Assembly: GCA_022839045.1 (NCBI GenBank)
Contig: JALHDI010000008.1
Location: forward strand, 1-47,377
Direction: 5' to 3'
DNA: 47,377 bases
DNA from: Sporomusaceae bacterium
Lineage (GTDB): Bacteria; Bacillota_C; Negativicutes; Sporomusales_B; UBA7701
Positions 23,149-30,302 of the stretch are shown here, in pieces (position 1 is the first letter of the stretch; each line of letters begins with the position of its first letter). The position numbers and the translations under genes were made by a program. Below the pieces are notes generated by a model. It had not been told where the DNA came from. It made no database searches and was given only the letters and a program-made list of their open reading frames with translations.

Positions 23149-24732
23149 TCAGCGCATGCTTATGAGGGACTGCAGCATCTCGTCGGCGGTGGATATGACC
23201 TTGCTGTTGGCCTGGTAAGCGCGCTGGGCGATCATCATATTGCTGAATTCCTGCGCCAGATCGACATTGGACATCTCCAGGCAGCCGGTGCTCAGCGACG
23301 AAGTGCCGCCACTGCCGGCGGTGTAATACGACACCGTTCCGGAGTTGTTCGTGGCGGCGTACATGTTGTTGCCGGTTTTTTCCAGGCCCTCGTCGTTGGT
23401 GAACACCGCCAGGGCGATCGTCGCCAGATCCTGGGTCTGTCCGTTGCTGTACGTGCCGACGATCGTACCGTCCGCCTCGATCGCGATGCTGGACAGCGTC
23501 CCGGCGGTGTAACCGTCGGGCGTGGCGGTGACCCCCGCCGTACTGTTGCTTGTCGTGATATCGCTCAGATCGCAGGCGACGGTGAACGCCGCCGTGCCCA
23601 CGGTGCTGTCCGGCGTCACGGTAAAGGTCGGCGTGGTGTCGAAGGTGGTGGCATCGGCGGAAACGGTGAAGACGGTCGTGCCCGCCGCCAGGGCGGTCGG
23701 CGCGGTCAGGGTGAAGGTGCCGGTCGCCAGGTCGAAGGTGGCCGAACCGTCGGTCGAAGTCGTGCTGTAGGTATTGCCGGCGGCGTCCGTCAGTTGGATC
23801 GTCCAGTTGCCCGTGGTCCCCGTCACCGTCACGGAATAATCGCCGGCGGCCGCGTTATAGCTGGCGGCGGCGTTCGTGGCGTCGTAGCCGGTCGTGCCGG
23901 CGCTGCTGACGGCCGTGGAAGTCGTGCTGCCGACGATGTTGCCGTTTTTGTCGAAGGCGATATAGCCGCTGGACGGCGTAATCGTCGCGTCGCTGGAGTC
24001 GACTTCGTAATACCAGCTGGTAATCGGGTTGTCGGCGTCGGACGAATCGACGTAGCACTTGTACCAGTTGACCGTGACGCTGTAGGCGTTGCCCTGCGCG
24101 TCGTACACCGTCATGCTCGACGTCCCGTCGGCCGTATCGGGCACGGTGCCGATCGTGGTCAACCCGGTGCCGTGGGCCGTTTTCGTCGAGTTGAGGGTGC
24201 CGCTGAAGGCCGCCTCGGTGGTCATGGCGGCGGCCATCGACTTCTTATTGTTTTCGTAAATATTGATCGCGTCGATGTCGCCGGTCGTGATGATCTCGCC
24301 GTTGGCGTTCACGGTCGCCCAGCCGCAGACCTTGTAGCCGTTGACCGTCAGGTTGCCGTCCTCGTCCACCGTCATGTCGCCCTGACGGGTATACAGGTAA
24401 CTCCCGTCCGTGCCGTTCGAAACCACGAAGAAGCCTTCGCCGCTGATGGCTACGTCGGTGGCGACCCCGGTCGACTGGGTGCTGCCGGTGGTCATGTTGG
24501 TATCCGTGCTGGCGACGCTTACCCCGAGGCCGATCTGCACCGGGTTGGTGCCGCCGGTCGTCGCGGTCGACCCGGAAGCGGAACTGAGGGTCTGGCTGAG
24601 AAGGTCGCTGAAACTGACCCGTGAGCTCTTGTAACCGGTCGTATTGACGTTGGCGATATTGTTGGCGATGACGTTGAGGCTGGTTGTCTGCGACTTCAGC
24701 CCCGACACCGATGAAAAGAATGCGCTCATCAT
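23149..24732 (-). CDS. flgE: Flagellar hook protein FlgE
   Basis: About 527 residues. N-terminal MMSAFFSSVSGLKSQTTSLN and NVIANNIANVNTTGYKSSRV (rod/hook signature) and the C-terminal DLAQEFSNMMIAQRAYQANS followed by KVISTADEMLQSLI are textbook hook-protein ends. The GEGFFVVSN segment is the FlgE/F/G homology. A Thr/Ala-rich beta insertion in the middle (about 290-400) makes it longer than the 400-residue standard; such insertions are surface domains. The ATG at 24732 is used: GGAGGTG lies nine bases upstream, which the frame from 24744 does not have. It follows flgD by 106 bp. Confidence 0.95.
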   Translation of the reverse strand: MMSAFFSSVSGLKSQTTSLNVIANNIANVNTTGYKSSRVSFSDLLSQTLSSASGSTATTGGTNPVQIGLGVSVASTDTNMTTGSTQSTGVATDVAISGEGFFVVSNGTDGSYLYTRQGDMTVDEDGNLTVNGYKVCGWATVNANGEIITTGDIDAINIYENNKKSMAAAMTTEAAFSGTLNSTKTAHGTGLTTIGTVPDTADGTSSMTVYDAQGNAYSVTVNWYKCYVDSSDADNPITSWYYEVDSSDATITPSSGYIAFDKNGNIVGSTTSTAVSSAGTTGYDATNAAASYNAAAGDYSVTVTGTTGNWTIQLTDAAGNTYSTTSTDGSATFDLATGTFTLTAPTALAAGTTVFTVSADATTFDTTPTFTVTPDSTVGTAAFTVACDLSDITTSNSTAGVTATPDGYTAGTLSSIAIEADGTIVGTYSNGQTQDLATIALAVFTNDEGLEKTGNNMYAATNNSGTVSYYTAGSGGTSSLSTGCLEMSNVDLAQEFSNMMIAQRAYQANSKVISTADEMLQSLISMR

Positions 24733-24838
24733 AAGGCGCACCACCTCCTGAATACTATTCCTTCAGTCGTTCGGAAATAGTGTTCAGCCCCCCCTTGCGG
24801 GGTCCGGCTGATTGTATTGGGTTGGGGGATACCTCGCC

Positions 24839-25273
24839 CTAGGCGCTCGTCGTGTCGGTTGTCGAAGCGTTGGCGACGCTCAACACCGCGTCCAATGAAA
24901 CCGCATTGCCATCGATGGACAGGTAAGTGTTGCCGCCGCTGAGGATGACCGCACTCACCGTTCCGGTGACCGCGACGGTATTTCCCGAGGAATCGGTCGT
25001 TTGATAAGTCACGTTTTTGCCGATCATGTTGTACGCCTGGACGTTGTTGATCGCCGAGTAGATGTTCTCGATCTGGCTCAGCGAGCTGAGCGACGCCATC
25101 TGGGACACGTATTCGCTGCTGCTTATCGGGTCTGTGGGGTCCTGGTACTGGAGCTCGGTCGCCAACAGGTTGATCCAGTCCTCGAAATCGAGGTCGCTGT
25201 TGGACGTAGTCGCACTGGTCGTACTGGTCGTTGAAGCACTGCTCGTCACACTGGAAATCGCCGTGGTACTCAT
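24839..25273 (-). CDS. flgD: Flagellar hook assembly scaffold FlgD (short form)
   Basis: A 144-residue FlgD. The conserved N-terminal part is clear: DFEDWINLLATELQYQDPTD followed by PISSSEYVSQMASLSSLSQIEN. FlgD caps the growing hook and is released when FlgK joins. The protein ends with one short beta domain; the Tudor/Fn3-type C-terminal domains of longer FlgDs are missing, as in many Firmicutes. The N-terminal 20 residues are a Ser/Thr export-signal-like tail. It is first in the minus-strand operon flgD-flgE-flgK1-flgK2-flgL-fliD-chaperone. GGGAGGAAAAAG precedes the start. Confidence 0.9.
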   Translation of the reverse strand: MSTTAISSVTSSASTTSTTSATTSNSDLDFEDWINLLATELQYQDPTDPISSSEYVSQMASLSSLSQIENIYSAINNVQAYNMIGKNVTYQTTDSSGNTVAVTGTVSAVILSGGNTYLSIDGNAVSLDAVLSVANASTTDTTSA

Positions 25274-25384
25274 CTTTTTCCTCCCTTATGTCCATAATGA
25301 CTCTCGTCATCTGTGCTTTCGCGGCTGAATATTTAGTTTATGTTTATTAATGCCGGCAAGCGGGGGAGGGGGCGGAAAAAAAGC

Positions 25385-25406
25385 AAGCCCCCCGCAAGGG
25401 GCTTTT
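25385..25406. terminator. Terminator-like hairpin in the divergent flgD/25472 gap
   Basis: AAGCCCC and GGGGCTT pair over CCGCAA with TTTT after (plus strand) and a T-run after (minus strand). It lies between two divergent genes, where no transcript obviously needs to end. It may insulate the two units or act in the leader of flgD. Confidence 0.45.
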
Positions 25407-25471
25407 CTAAACGAAAAATAAACATTCGATAAGGATATATAGACAAGCATCGCCAGCAGGAGGGAATCGTC

Positions 25472-25864
25472 GTGGCTGCCAGCATCGTGCCTTTTCCGTC
25501 CAGGTCCGGGCAAACCGAGGTGATGGAGCGCATCCGCCGGTACCTCGCCGAACTATCGCCCGATCAGGAACTCATCGACACCGTCGCCGCAAAGATGAAA
25601 TTATTCGTCGACCGTTACGCCGACAAAGACTTCACGCCGGTGTTCGACCTCGCCGTGCCGGCCAACATTTCGCCCCGGGAGGCGCAGGCCCTGCTGCGCT
25701 CGGTGGAGAAGGGGGTAGACGCCGCCGTCGGGCAGTTCGACAGGATGATCTGCGAGATAATCGTCGAGCGCATGCTCCTCGAGATTGAACTATACGAACA
25801 GCGCAAAAAGGAGCGGGACGCCGGCCCTTCCCGCGCCAATCTGCGGGATACTTCGCGGTTATAG
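25472..25864 (+). CDS. Hypothetical helical protein, 130 aa
   Basis: A 130-residue mostly helical cytoplasmic protein, starting at GTG behind CAGGAGGG. It has no recognised motif. An acidic/hydrophobic helix pair (ERIRRYLAELSPDQELIDTV and EIIVERMLLEIELYEQRKKE) could mediate dimerisation. It is divergent from flgD and followed by a strong terminator, so it forms its own unit. Proximity to flagellar genes suggests, but does not show, a link to motility. Confidence 0.6.
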   Translation: MAASIVPFPSRSGQTEVMERIRRYLAELSPDQELIDTVAAKMKLFVDRYADKDFTPVFDLAVPANISPREAQALLRSVEKGVDAAVGQFDRMICEIIVERMLLEIELYEQRKKERDAGPSRANLRDTSRL

Positions 25865-25909
25865 AGCCGGGCAACTGAACTTTCTGTGCCCCCATCCCCT
25901 TTGGACTGC

Positions 25910-25958
25910 CAAGGCAGCCCCGGTCCGGTTCTCACCGGTTCGGGGCTGCCTTGGTTTT
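25910..25958 (+). terminator. Strong terminator after the 25472 gene
   Basis: A 13-bp stem (CAAGGCAGCCCCG and complement) with an inner GGTCCGGTTCTCACCGGTT loop region, followed by GGTTTTT. Confidence 0.85.
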
Positions 25959-25984
25959 TGCCGGGGGAGAGGGGAGGGGCCGCG

Positions 25985-26048
25985 TGATTTAAATCACCGC
26001 GATAGTGTGATTTAAATCAAAGCAAAGCGGCCGCCGGCGGGTTATCAT
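25985..26048 (+). promoter_or_regulatory. Tandem FNR/CRP-type operators and class II promoter
   Basis: TGATTTAAATCA occurs twice as a perfect 12-bp palindrome, at 25985-25996 and 26008-26019, centres 23 bp apart. It fits the FNR/CRP core TTGAT-N4-ATCAA. A TATCAT -10-like hexamer at 26043-26048 places the second site at about -41.5, the class II activator position. The reductase gene follows at 26093. Confidence 0.75.
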
Positions 26049-26092
26049 TGAACCATGGAAAGACACCGCAAGACGCGAGGAGGAATAACGCC

Positions 26093-27046
26093 ATGCTGCC
26101 CAAAGGAGCCAACCTGCAAAAAATCCGCAACGGCACCAGGACCTACGCGGTCACGCCCCATCTCCCGGGAGGGTTCGTCAAACCCGAAACGCTCGAAAAA
26201 TACGCCCGCGTCGCCAGGGAATACGGCGGCACGCTCAAACTGACCTCGGCGCAGCGCATCATGATAACCGGCCTCAAAGCCGAGGACATCGACAACGTCT
26301 GGGCCGAACTCGGCATGCAGCCCGCCATGGGCTTCGCCAACTGCGTCCGCAGCGTCAAGGTCTGCCCGGGGATCGCCTTCTGCAAGCGCGGCAAACAGGA
26401 CAGCGTCAAGCTGGGCCTCGAACTCGACCGGCGCTACATCAAAAAAGAGATGCCGTCGCGGATGAAGATCGGCGTCTCCGGCTGCCCCAACTCCTGCTCG
26501 GAAGCGATCATCAAAGATATCGGCGTCATCGGCACCGACGAGGGCTGGGACGTATACGTCGGCGGCAGCGCCGGCGCGCACCCCCGGCTGGGCGACAAGC
26601 TCATCGCCGGCCTCGATTACGACGACACCCTCAGGATCATCGACATCATCGTCGGCTACTACAAGAAAAACGCCGACATCGAGCGGCTGGGCCAGTTCAT
26701 CGACCGCATCGGCCTCGATAAGTTCCGGTCCGACGTGCTGGCGGAGTTCGCCGCCGGACCGGCCGCCCCCGCCCCCGTCACGGCCCAGGCCGCAGCGCCC
26801 GCCGCCGCGGGCGGCGAAACCAGGCTCAAGGCCGGCGACGCCATCGCCGCCGACAGCATCATCGCCGACATCATCAGGGTATACCCCGACACCATTCCCG
26901 TCCTCCGCGGCTTCGGCATGGGCTGCCTCGGCTGCCCCTCGGCCACCGGCGAGGCGCTGGAGAAAGCGGCCGGCATCCACGGACTCGAAGTCGGCGAACT
27001 GATCGCCGCCTTGAATAAAGTCGCCTTAAAGGAGGACAAACAATGA
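26093..27046 (+). CDS. Siroheme [4Fe-4S] reductase-like protein with C-terminal DUF1858
   Basis: A 317-residue protein. Residues 1-75 are a nitrite/sulfite reductase ferredoxin-like half domain (TLKLTSAQRIMITGL). Residues 80-215 form the siroheme/[4Fe-4S] domain with the ligand pattern C91-x5-C97 and C131-x3-C135 (SGCPNSC). After an Ala/Pro linker (about 222-242) comes a DUF1858 domain with YPDTIPVLRGFGMGCLGCPS. The protein is half the size of classical assimilatory reductases and lacks their second repeat, so it resembles dissimilatory or NADH-linked small reductases. The ATG at 26093 follows GAGGAGGA. Anaerobic induction through the FNR-type sites is likely. Whether the substrate is nitrite, sulfite or something else is not visible. 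Confidence 0.85.
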   Translation: MLPKGANLQKIRNGTRTYAVTPHLPGGFVKPETLEKYARVAREYGGTLKLTSAQRIMITGLKAEDIDNVWAELGMQPAMGFANCVRSVKVCPGIAFCKRGKQDSVKLGLELDRRYIKKEMPSRMKIGVSGCPNSCSEAIIKDIGVIGTDEGWDVYVGGSAGAHPRLGDKLIAGLDYDDTLRIIDIIVGYYKKNADIERLGQFIDRIGLDKFRSDVLAEFAAGPAAPAPVTAQAAAPAAAGGETRLKAGDAIAADSIIADIIRVYPDTIPVLRGFGMGCLGCPSATGEALEKAAGIHGLEVGELIAALNKVALKEDKQ

Positions 27047-27699
27047 GCGCGTTCATCGGTCCCATCCATTACTGGCTGTACGGCAAGATCCGCCTCGTCG
27101 GCCTCCGGGAGGATCTTCTCCGCGAAAGGGCGGCCGCGTTGTGCGGCCCCGTCGCCGAAGAACTCCAGGAGCAGGTTCGCCAGACCTACGGCTGGCCGCT
27201 GCCCGACACCGACCTCGGCGAACTCATCGACCACGACAACATCCACGGGTGGCTGCAGCGCCAGATCAAAATCGTCGAAACCAGGGAAGCTGCCTTCGTC
27301 AGAGAACTGCTCGACACCTGCGGCGGCGCGGCGGTCGGCCTCGTCGAGCGGGCCTTCGCCGACCACGGCCGCCTCACGGGCGAGAGCGCCGGAGCGCGGG
27401 GCGGGCACGACCTGTCGGCCGCGCCCGGCCTCTACCGGGCCCTCAATGACTACTACCTGAACGGCATGCCCTGCGACCAGGCCGACATGGTCACCGCATC
27501 GACGACTGACAAGATAACCTGGGAGACGGGCGCCTGCCTCCAGCAGCCGAACTGGCGGCGGGCCGGCGTCGACGAGCAGGCGATGGCGCGGTTCTACCGG
27601 GCCTGGCTGGCCGGCTTCGTCGCCGGCGCGAACCCGGCGTTCGCCTTCCGCCAGGACCAGGCGGGCACCGGCGCCAGGAGCGAGATATACAAAAAGTAG
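27043..27699 (+). CDS. Conserved hypothetical protein coupled to the siroheme reductase
   Basis: A 218-residue soluble protein beginning MSAFIGPIHYWLYGKIRL. Its ATG overlaps the reductase stop (ATGA), so the two are translationally coupled and probably work together. It is helical with several His, Cys and Trp residues (DNIHGWLQRQ, LDTCGGAA, GMPCDQADMV, GACLQQPNW). The overall helical nature and the cofactor-enzyme partner recall TorD-type chaperones, but no TorD signature is seen, so I leave it unnamed. It could be a maturation factor or a second subunit of the reductase. It is followed by a terminator, closing a two-gene operon. Confidence 0.75.
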   Translation: MSAFIGPIHYWLYGKIRLVGLREDLLRERAAALCGPVAEELQEQVRQTYGWPLPDTDLGELIDHDNIHGWLQRQIKIVETREAAFVRELLDTCGGAAVGLVERAFADHGRLTGESAGARGGHDLSAAPGLYRALNDYYLNGMPCDQADMVTASTTDKITWETGACLQQPNWRRAGVDEQAMARFYRAWLAGFVAGANPAFAFRQDQAGTGARSEIYKK

Positions 27700-27706
27700 A
27701 CGCGGA

Positions 27707-27733
27707 AAAGGCCCCGGCTTAGCCAGGGCCTTT
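27707..27733 (+). terminator. Terminator after the reductase operon
   Basis: AAAGGCCC pairs with GGGCCTTT, with an inner GGC/GCC pairing in the loop, followed by TCT. Confidence 0.65.
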
Positions 27734-27783
27734 CTGTGATATAATCGAAGTAACAGTTTACTTACACTATACCGGAGGTGCTG

Positions 27784-28479
27784 ATGATGAAAAAATTCGG
27801 ACTGGTGGGCGGGATCGGCCCCGCGTCTACGCTCGACTACTACAAGGGGATAATCGACGGCTACCGGGCCAAGACGGGTGGCGTCGGCTATCCCCTCATG
27901 GTCATCGACAGCCTCAACCTCGACGAAATGTATTCCCTGGCGGCCGAAAAGCGCTGGCCCGAATTCACCGACCGCTTGGCGGCCTCGCTCGAAACCCTGG
28001 CGGCCGGCGGCGCCGAATTCGCGGCCATGGCGGCCAACACCGCCCACGTCGTCTTCGACGCGCTCAGCAGCCGTTCCCCGCTGCCCCTCATCAGCATCGT
28101 CGAGGAAACGTGTAAAAGCGCCCGGGCCGGGGGCTGCCGCGGCGTCGTCATCTTCGGCACCGCGTTCACGATGAGCAGCGGGCTCTACAAGGACGCGTTC
28201 GCCAAATACGGCATCAACGCTTTCGTCCCCACGGCGGAAGAGCAGCAGGCCATCCACAACATCATCTTCCCCAACCTCCAGGAAGGCATCGTCCTGCCCG
28301 AAGACAAAAACACGGTGCTGGGGATCGCCAGGCGGATGCTCGCCGCCGAAAACGCCGACGCCCTCGTCCTCGGCTGCACCGAGTTGCCGCTCATCATCAA
28401 ACCCGGCGACCTGGACACCCTCATCCTCGACACCACCCAGATACATATCGACGCGATCGTGAACCGCCTGCTGGCGTAA
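27784..28479 (+). CDS. Aspartate/glutamate racemase-like protein (first catalytic Cys is Ala)
   Basis: About 231 residues of the Asp/Glu racemase superfamily. The opening KKFGLVGGIGPASTLDYYK and the second catalytic segment LGCTELPLI are intact. The first catalytic segment reads FAAMAANTAH, where two-base racemases have a Cys before NTAH. With one Cys missing it cannot be a conventional symmetric racemase; related enzymes with one altered residue act on one enantiomer preferentially. The start at 27784 or 27787 is set by GGAGG five to eight bases upstream. No partner gene adjoins it: a terminator lies before it and a riboswitch follows. Confidence 0.8.
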   Translation: MMKKFGLVGGIGPASTLDYYKGIIDGYRAKTGGVGYPLMVIDSLNLDEMYSLAAEKRWPEFTDRLAASLETLAAGGAEFAAMAANTAHVVFDALSSRSPLPLISIVEETCKSARAGGCRGVVIFGTAFTMSSGLYKDAFAKYGINAFVPTAEEQQAIHNIIFPNLQEGIVLPEDKNTVLGIARRMLAAENADALVLGCTELPLIIKPGDLDTLILDTTQIHIDAIVNRLLA

Positions 28480-28563
28480 GCTCCACGCCGGAAGCCCGGC
28501 GTCGCCGTATCTCCTTCGCGGGAAAAAATTTTCGCCTATCCGTGAAACTTACTGTAAAAAGTA

Positions 28564-28592
28564 TGGAAAAATCGGCCGGATATGGTTATAAT
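28564..28592 (+). promoter_or_regulatory. Candidate promoter of the thi operon
   Basis: TGGAAA (28564-28569) and TATAAT (28587-28592) with 17 bp between them, about 30 bp upstream of the TPP riboswitch. Confidence 0.55.
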
Positions 28593-28617
28593 GAAGCAAA
28601 AGGCAAAAAACTGGATA

Positions 28618-28712
28618 TCGGCTGGGGGAGCCGGAGGAGCCGGCTGAGAAATAGGCCTGATCGCCTATGACCCTTTAACCTGATCTGGGTAATGCCAGCG
28701 GAGGGAGAGCTG
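28618..28712 (+). ncRNA. TPP riboswitch (THI element)
   Basis: The conserved TPP aptamer is plain: GGGGGAGCC at the 5' side, GGCTGAGAA, then GACCCTTTAACCTGATCTGG and GTAATGCCAGCGGAGGGAG. It precedes thiM-thiW. After it, GGCGC (28731-28735) and GCGCC (28750-28754) with TTTT could be the terminator of the expression platform. It senses thiamine pyrophosphate and shuts off the downstream genes. With the promoter it accounts for most of the 345-bp gap before thiM. Confidence 0.95.
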
Positions 28713-28824
28713 CTCAATCATCGCTTTCGGGGCGCATCCTTACGGGGAAGCGCCTTTTCCGGTTTCCGCCGCTTACCCGCCCGCACGCCCGTTTCCCATA
28801 CCCCGCTTTCAGGGAGGTAGATTC

Positions 28825-29631
28825 ATGGAGCTTCTGCAGGAAATCGCCGCGACCCTCGCCGCCGTCAAGGCGAAAAAACCCCTCGTCCACCACCTGACCA
28901 ACTACGTCACCGCCAACGACAGCGCCAACATCACCCTCGCCCTCGGCGCCTCCCCCGTCATGGCCGCCGACCCCGGCGAAGCCACCGACATGGTCGCTAG
29001 GGCCGCCGCCCTGGTGCTCAACATCGGCACCCTCAGCGCCGCCGCCGTCGACACCATGATCGCCACCGGCCGGCGGGCCGGCGACCTCGGCGTCCCCGTC
29101 ATCATCGACCCGGTTGGCGCGGGCGCCACCCCGGCCCGCACCGCCGCCGCCGGCCGCATCATCCGCGCAACCCGCCCGGCGGTCGTCAGGGGCAACGCCG
29201 CGGAAATCAAAACCGTTGCCGGCCTCAGCGCCGCCATCCGCGGCGTCGATTCGGCCGCCGACGAAAGCGACGGCGAAGCCGTCGCCGTAGGTCTCGCCTG
29301 CCGCCTCGGCTGCGTCGTCGCCCTCACCGGCCAGACCGACATCGTCGCCGGCGGCGGTCGGGTCTGCCGCATCACCAACGGCCACCCCTGGCTGGCGCGC
29401 GTCACCGGCACGGGCTGCATGGCCACCTCACTCATCGGCTGCTGCCTGGGAACCGGCGCCGACCCGTACGTAGGCGCCGTCACCGGCCTCGCCGTCATGG
29501 GCGTCGCCGGCGAACTCGCCCACCGCTCCCTCCGTCCGGAGGACGGCATCGGCACCTTCCGCGTCAGGCTCTTCGACGCCGTCTTCAACCTGACGCCCGA
29601 CCTCCTGCTCCGCTACGCGAAAATCGGCTGA
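28825..29631 (+). CDS. thiM: Hydroxyethylthiazole kinase ThiM
   Basis: A 268-residue ribokinase-like enzyme that phosphorylates 4-methyl-5-(2-hydroxyethyl)thiazole for thiamine salvage. Characteristic segments: PLVHHLTNYVTANDSANITL at the N-terminus, LNIGTL, VIIDPVGAGAT, VVRGNAAEI, and the anion-hole GTGCMATSLIG with catalytic Cys. Length is normal. A strong AGGGAGGTAG site precedes ATG. It is controlled by the TPP riboswitch and followed 19 bp later by thiW. No thiE or thiD is in the window, so the rest of salvage must be encoded elsewhere. Confidence 0.95.
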   Translation: MELLQEIAATLAAVKAKKPLVHHLTNYVTANDSANITLALGASPVMAADPGEATDMVARAAALVLNIGTLSAAAVDTMIATGRRAGDLGVPVIIDPVGAGATPARTAAAGRIIRATRPAVVRGNAAEIKTVAGLSAAIRGVDSAADESDGEAVAVGLACRLGCVVALTGQTDIVAGGGRVCRITNGHPWLARVTGTGCMATSLIGCCLGTGADPYVGAVTGLAVMGVAGELAHRSLRPEDGIGTFRVRLFDAVFNLTPDLLLRYAKIG

Positions 29632-29650
29632 TACCCGGGAGGAATACCAT

Positions 29651-30151
29651 ATGGACATCAAAAAACTGACCTTCACCGCCCTGTTCGTCGCCCTCGGCGT
29701 GCTCACCGCCCAGCTCGTCTACATCCCCGTGGGCGTCTCCAAATGCTTCCCCGTCCAGCACGCCATCAACATCCTGCTGGCCGTGCTCCTCGGCACGCGG
29801 TACTCGGTCAACGCCGCGTTCGCCACCTCCCTCCTGCGCAACTTCCTCGGCACAGGCACGCTGCTCGCCTTCCCCGGCAGCATGATCGGCGCCGCCCTCG
29901 CCGGCATCCTCTACCGGCGGACCAACAGCATCCTCTGGGCGGCGTTCGGCGAACTCGTCGGCACCGGCCTCATCGGTGCGCTGGTCGCCTACCCGGTCGC
30001 CAAATACCTCATCGGCTCCAAAGCGGGCGCCCTGTTCTTCGTCGTTCCCTTCGCCGTCAGCGCCGCCGGCGGCGCGGTGATCGCCTGCCTGCTCTACTAC
30101 ACGCCGGTGATAGGCATGGTCCGCGAGTGGTTCGGCGCACGTCCCCGATAA
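29651..30151 (+). CDS. thiW: ECF transporter S component ThiW (thiazole uptake)
   Basis: A 166-residue membrane protein with about five or six helices and the N-terminal KKLTFTALFVALGVLTAQL typical of ECF S components. The VYIPVGVSKCFPVQHAIN segment and NFLGTGTLLAFPGSMIGA are typical of ThiW, which is thought to import the thiazole precursor. It needs the shared EcfAA'T energising module, which is not in this window. It lies 19 bp after thiM under the same riboswitch; its coupling with the thiazole kinase fits precursor salvage. Confidence 0.9.
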   Translation: MDIKKLTFTALFVALGVLTAQLVYIPVGVSKCFPVQHAINILLAVLLGTRYSVNAAFATSLLRNFLGTGTLLAFPGSMIGAALAGILYRRTNSILWAAFGELVGTGLIGALVAYPVAKYLIGSKAGALFFVVPFAVSAAGGAVIACLLYYTPVIGMVREWFGARPR

Positions 30152-30166
30152 TCTGGCATCGCGGCG

Positions 30167-30195
30167 AGGCTCCCGGGGAAACCCGGGAGCCTTGC
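30167..30195 (+). terminator. Terminator after thiW
   Basis: AGGCTCCCGGG pairs perfectly with its complement over GAAA. The T-tract is interrupted (TGCTTTGCTT). Confidence 0.7.
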
Positions 30196-30269
30196 TTTGC
30201 TTCTAATTCCCATGAGAACCGGGGCGACGATAAGCCAATACTAATTAGCGACGAAAGGAGGCGGAAAAG

Positions 30270-30302
30270 TTGCCGGCAAGCGCAGCGCCAGACAATGGAT
30301 GA
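30270..30302 (+). CDS. Possible 10-residue leader peptide overlapping the MATE start
   Basis: A TTG at 30270 lies eight bases after AAAGGAGG (30254-30261) and opens a 10-codon frame (LPASAAPDNG with initiator Met) ending in TGA at 30300-30302. The stop overlaps the MATE start region (ATGGATGA). The MATE ATG at 30295 itself lacks a good site, so translation may be coupled through this leader. It could instead be chance. Confidence 0.35.
   Translation: MPASAAPDNG

Noticed and set aside
27043..27699. TorD/DmsD-family chaperone assignment for the reductase partner
   Set aside because: Helical and next to a cofactor enzyme, but no TorD signature is visible, so it was left as unknown.
26659..28446. 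Minus-strand ORF of 595 codons spanning the reductase, its partner and the racemase gene
   Set aside because: It crosses three well-supported plus-strand genes and a terminator, and has no domain.
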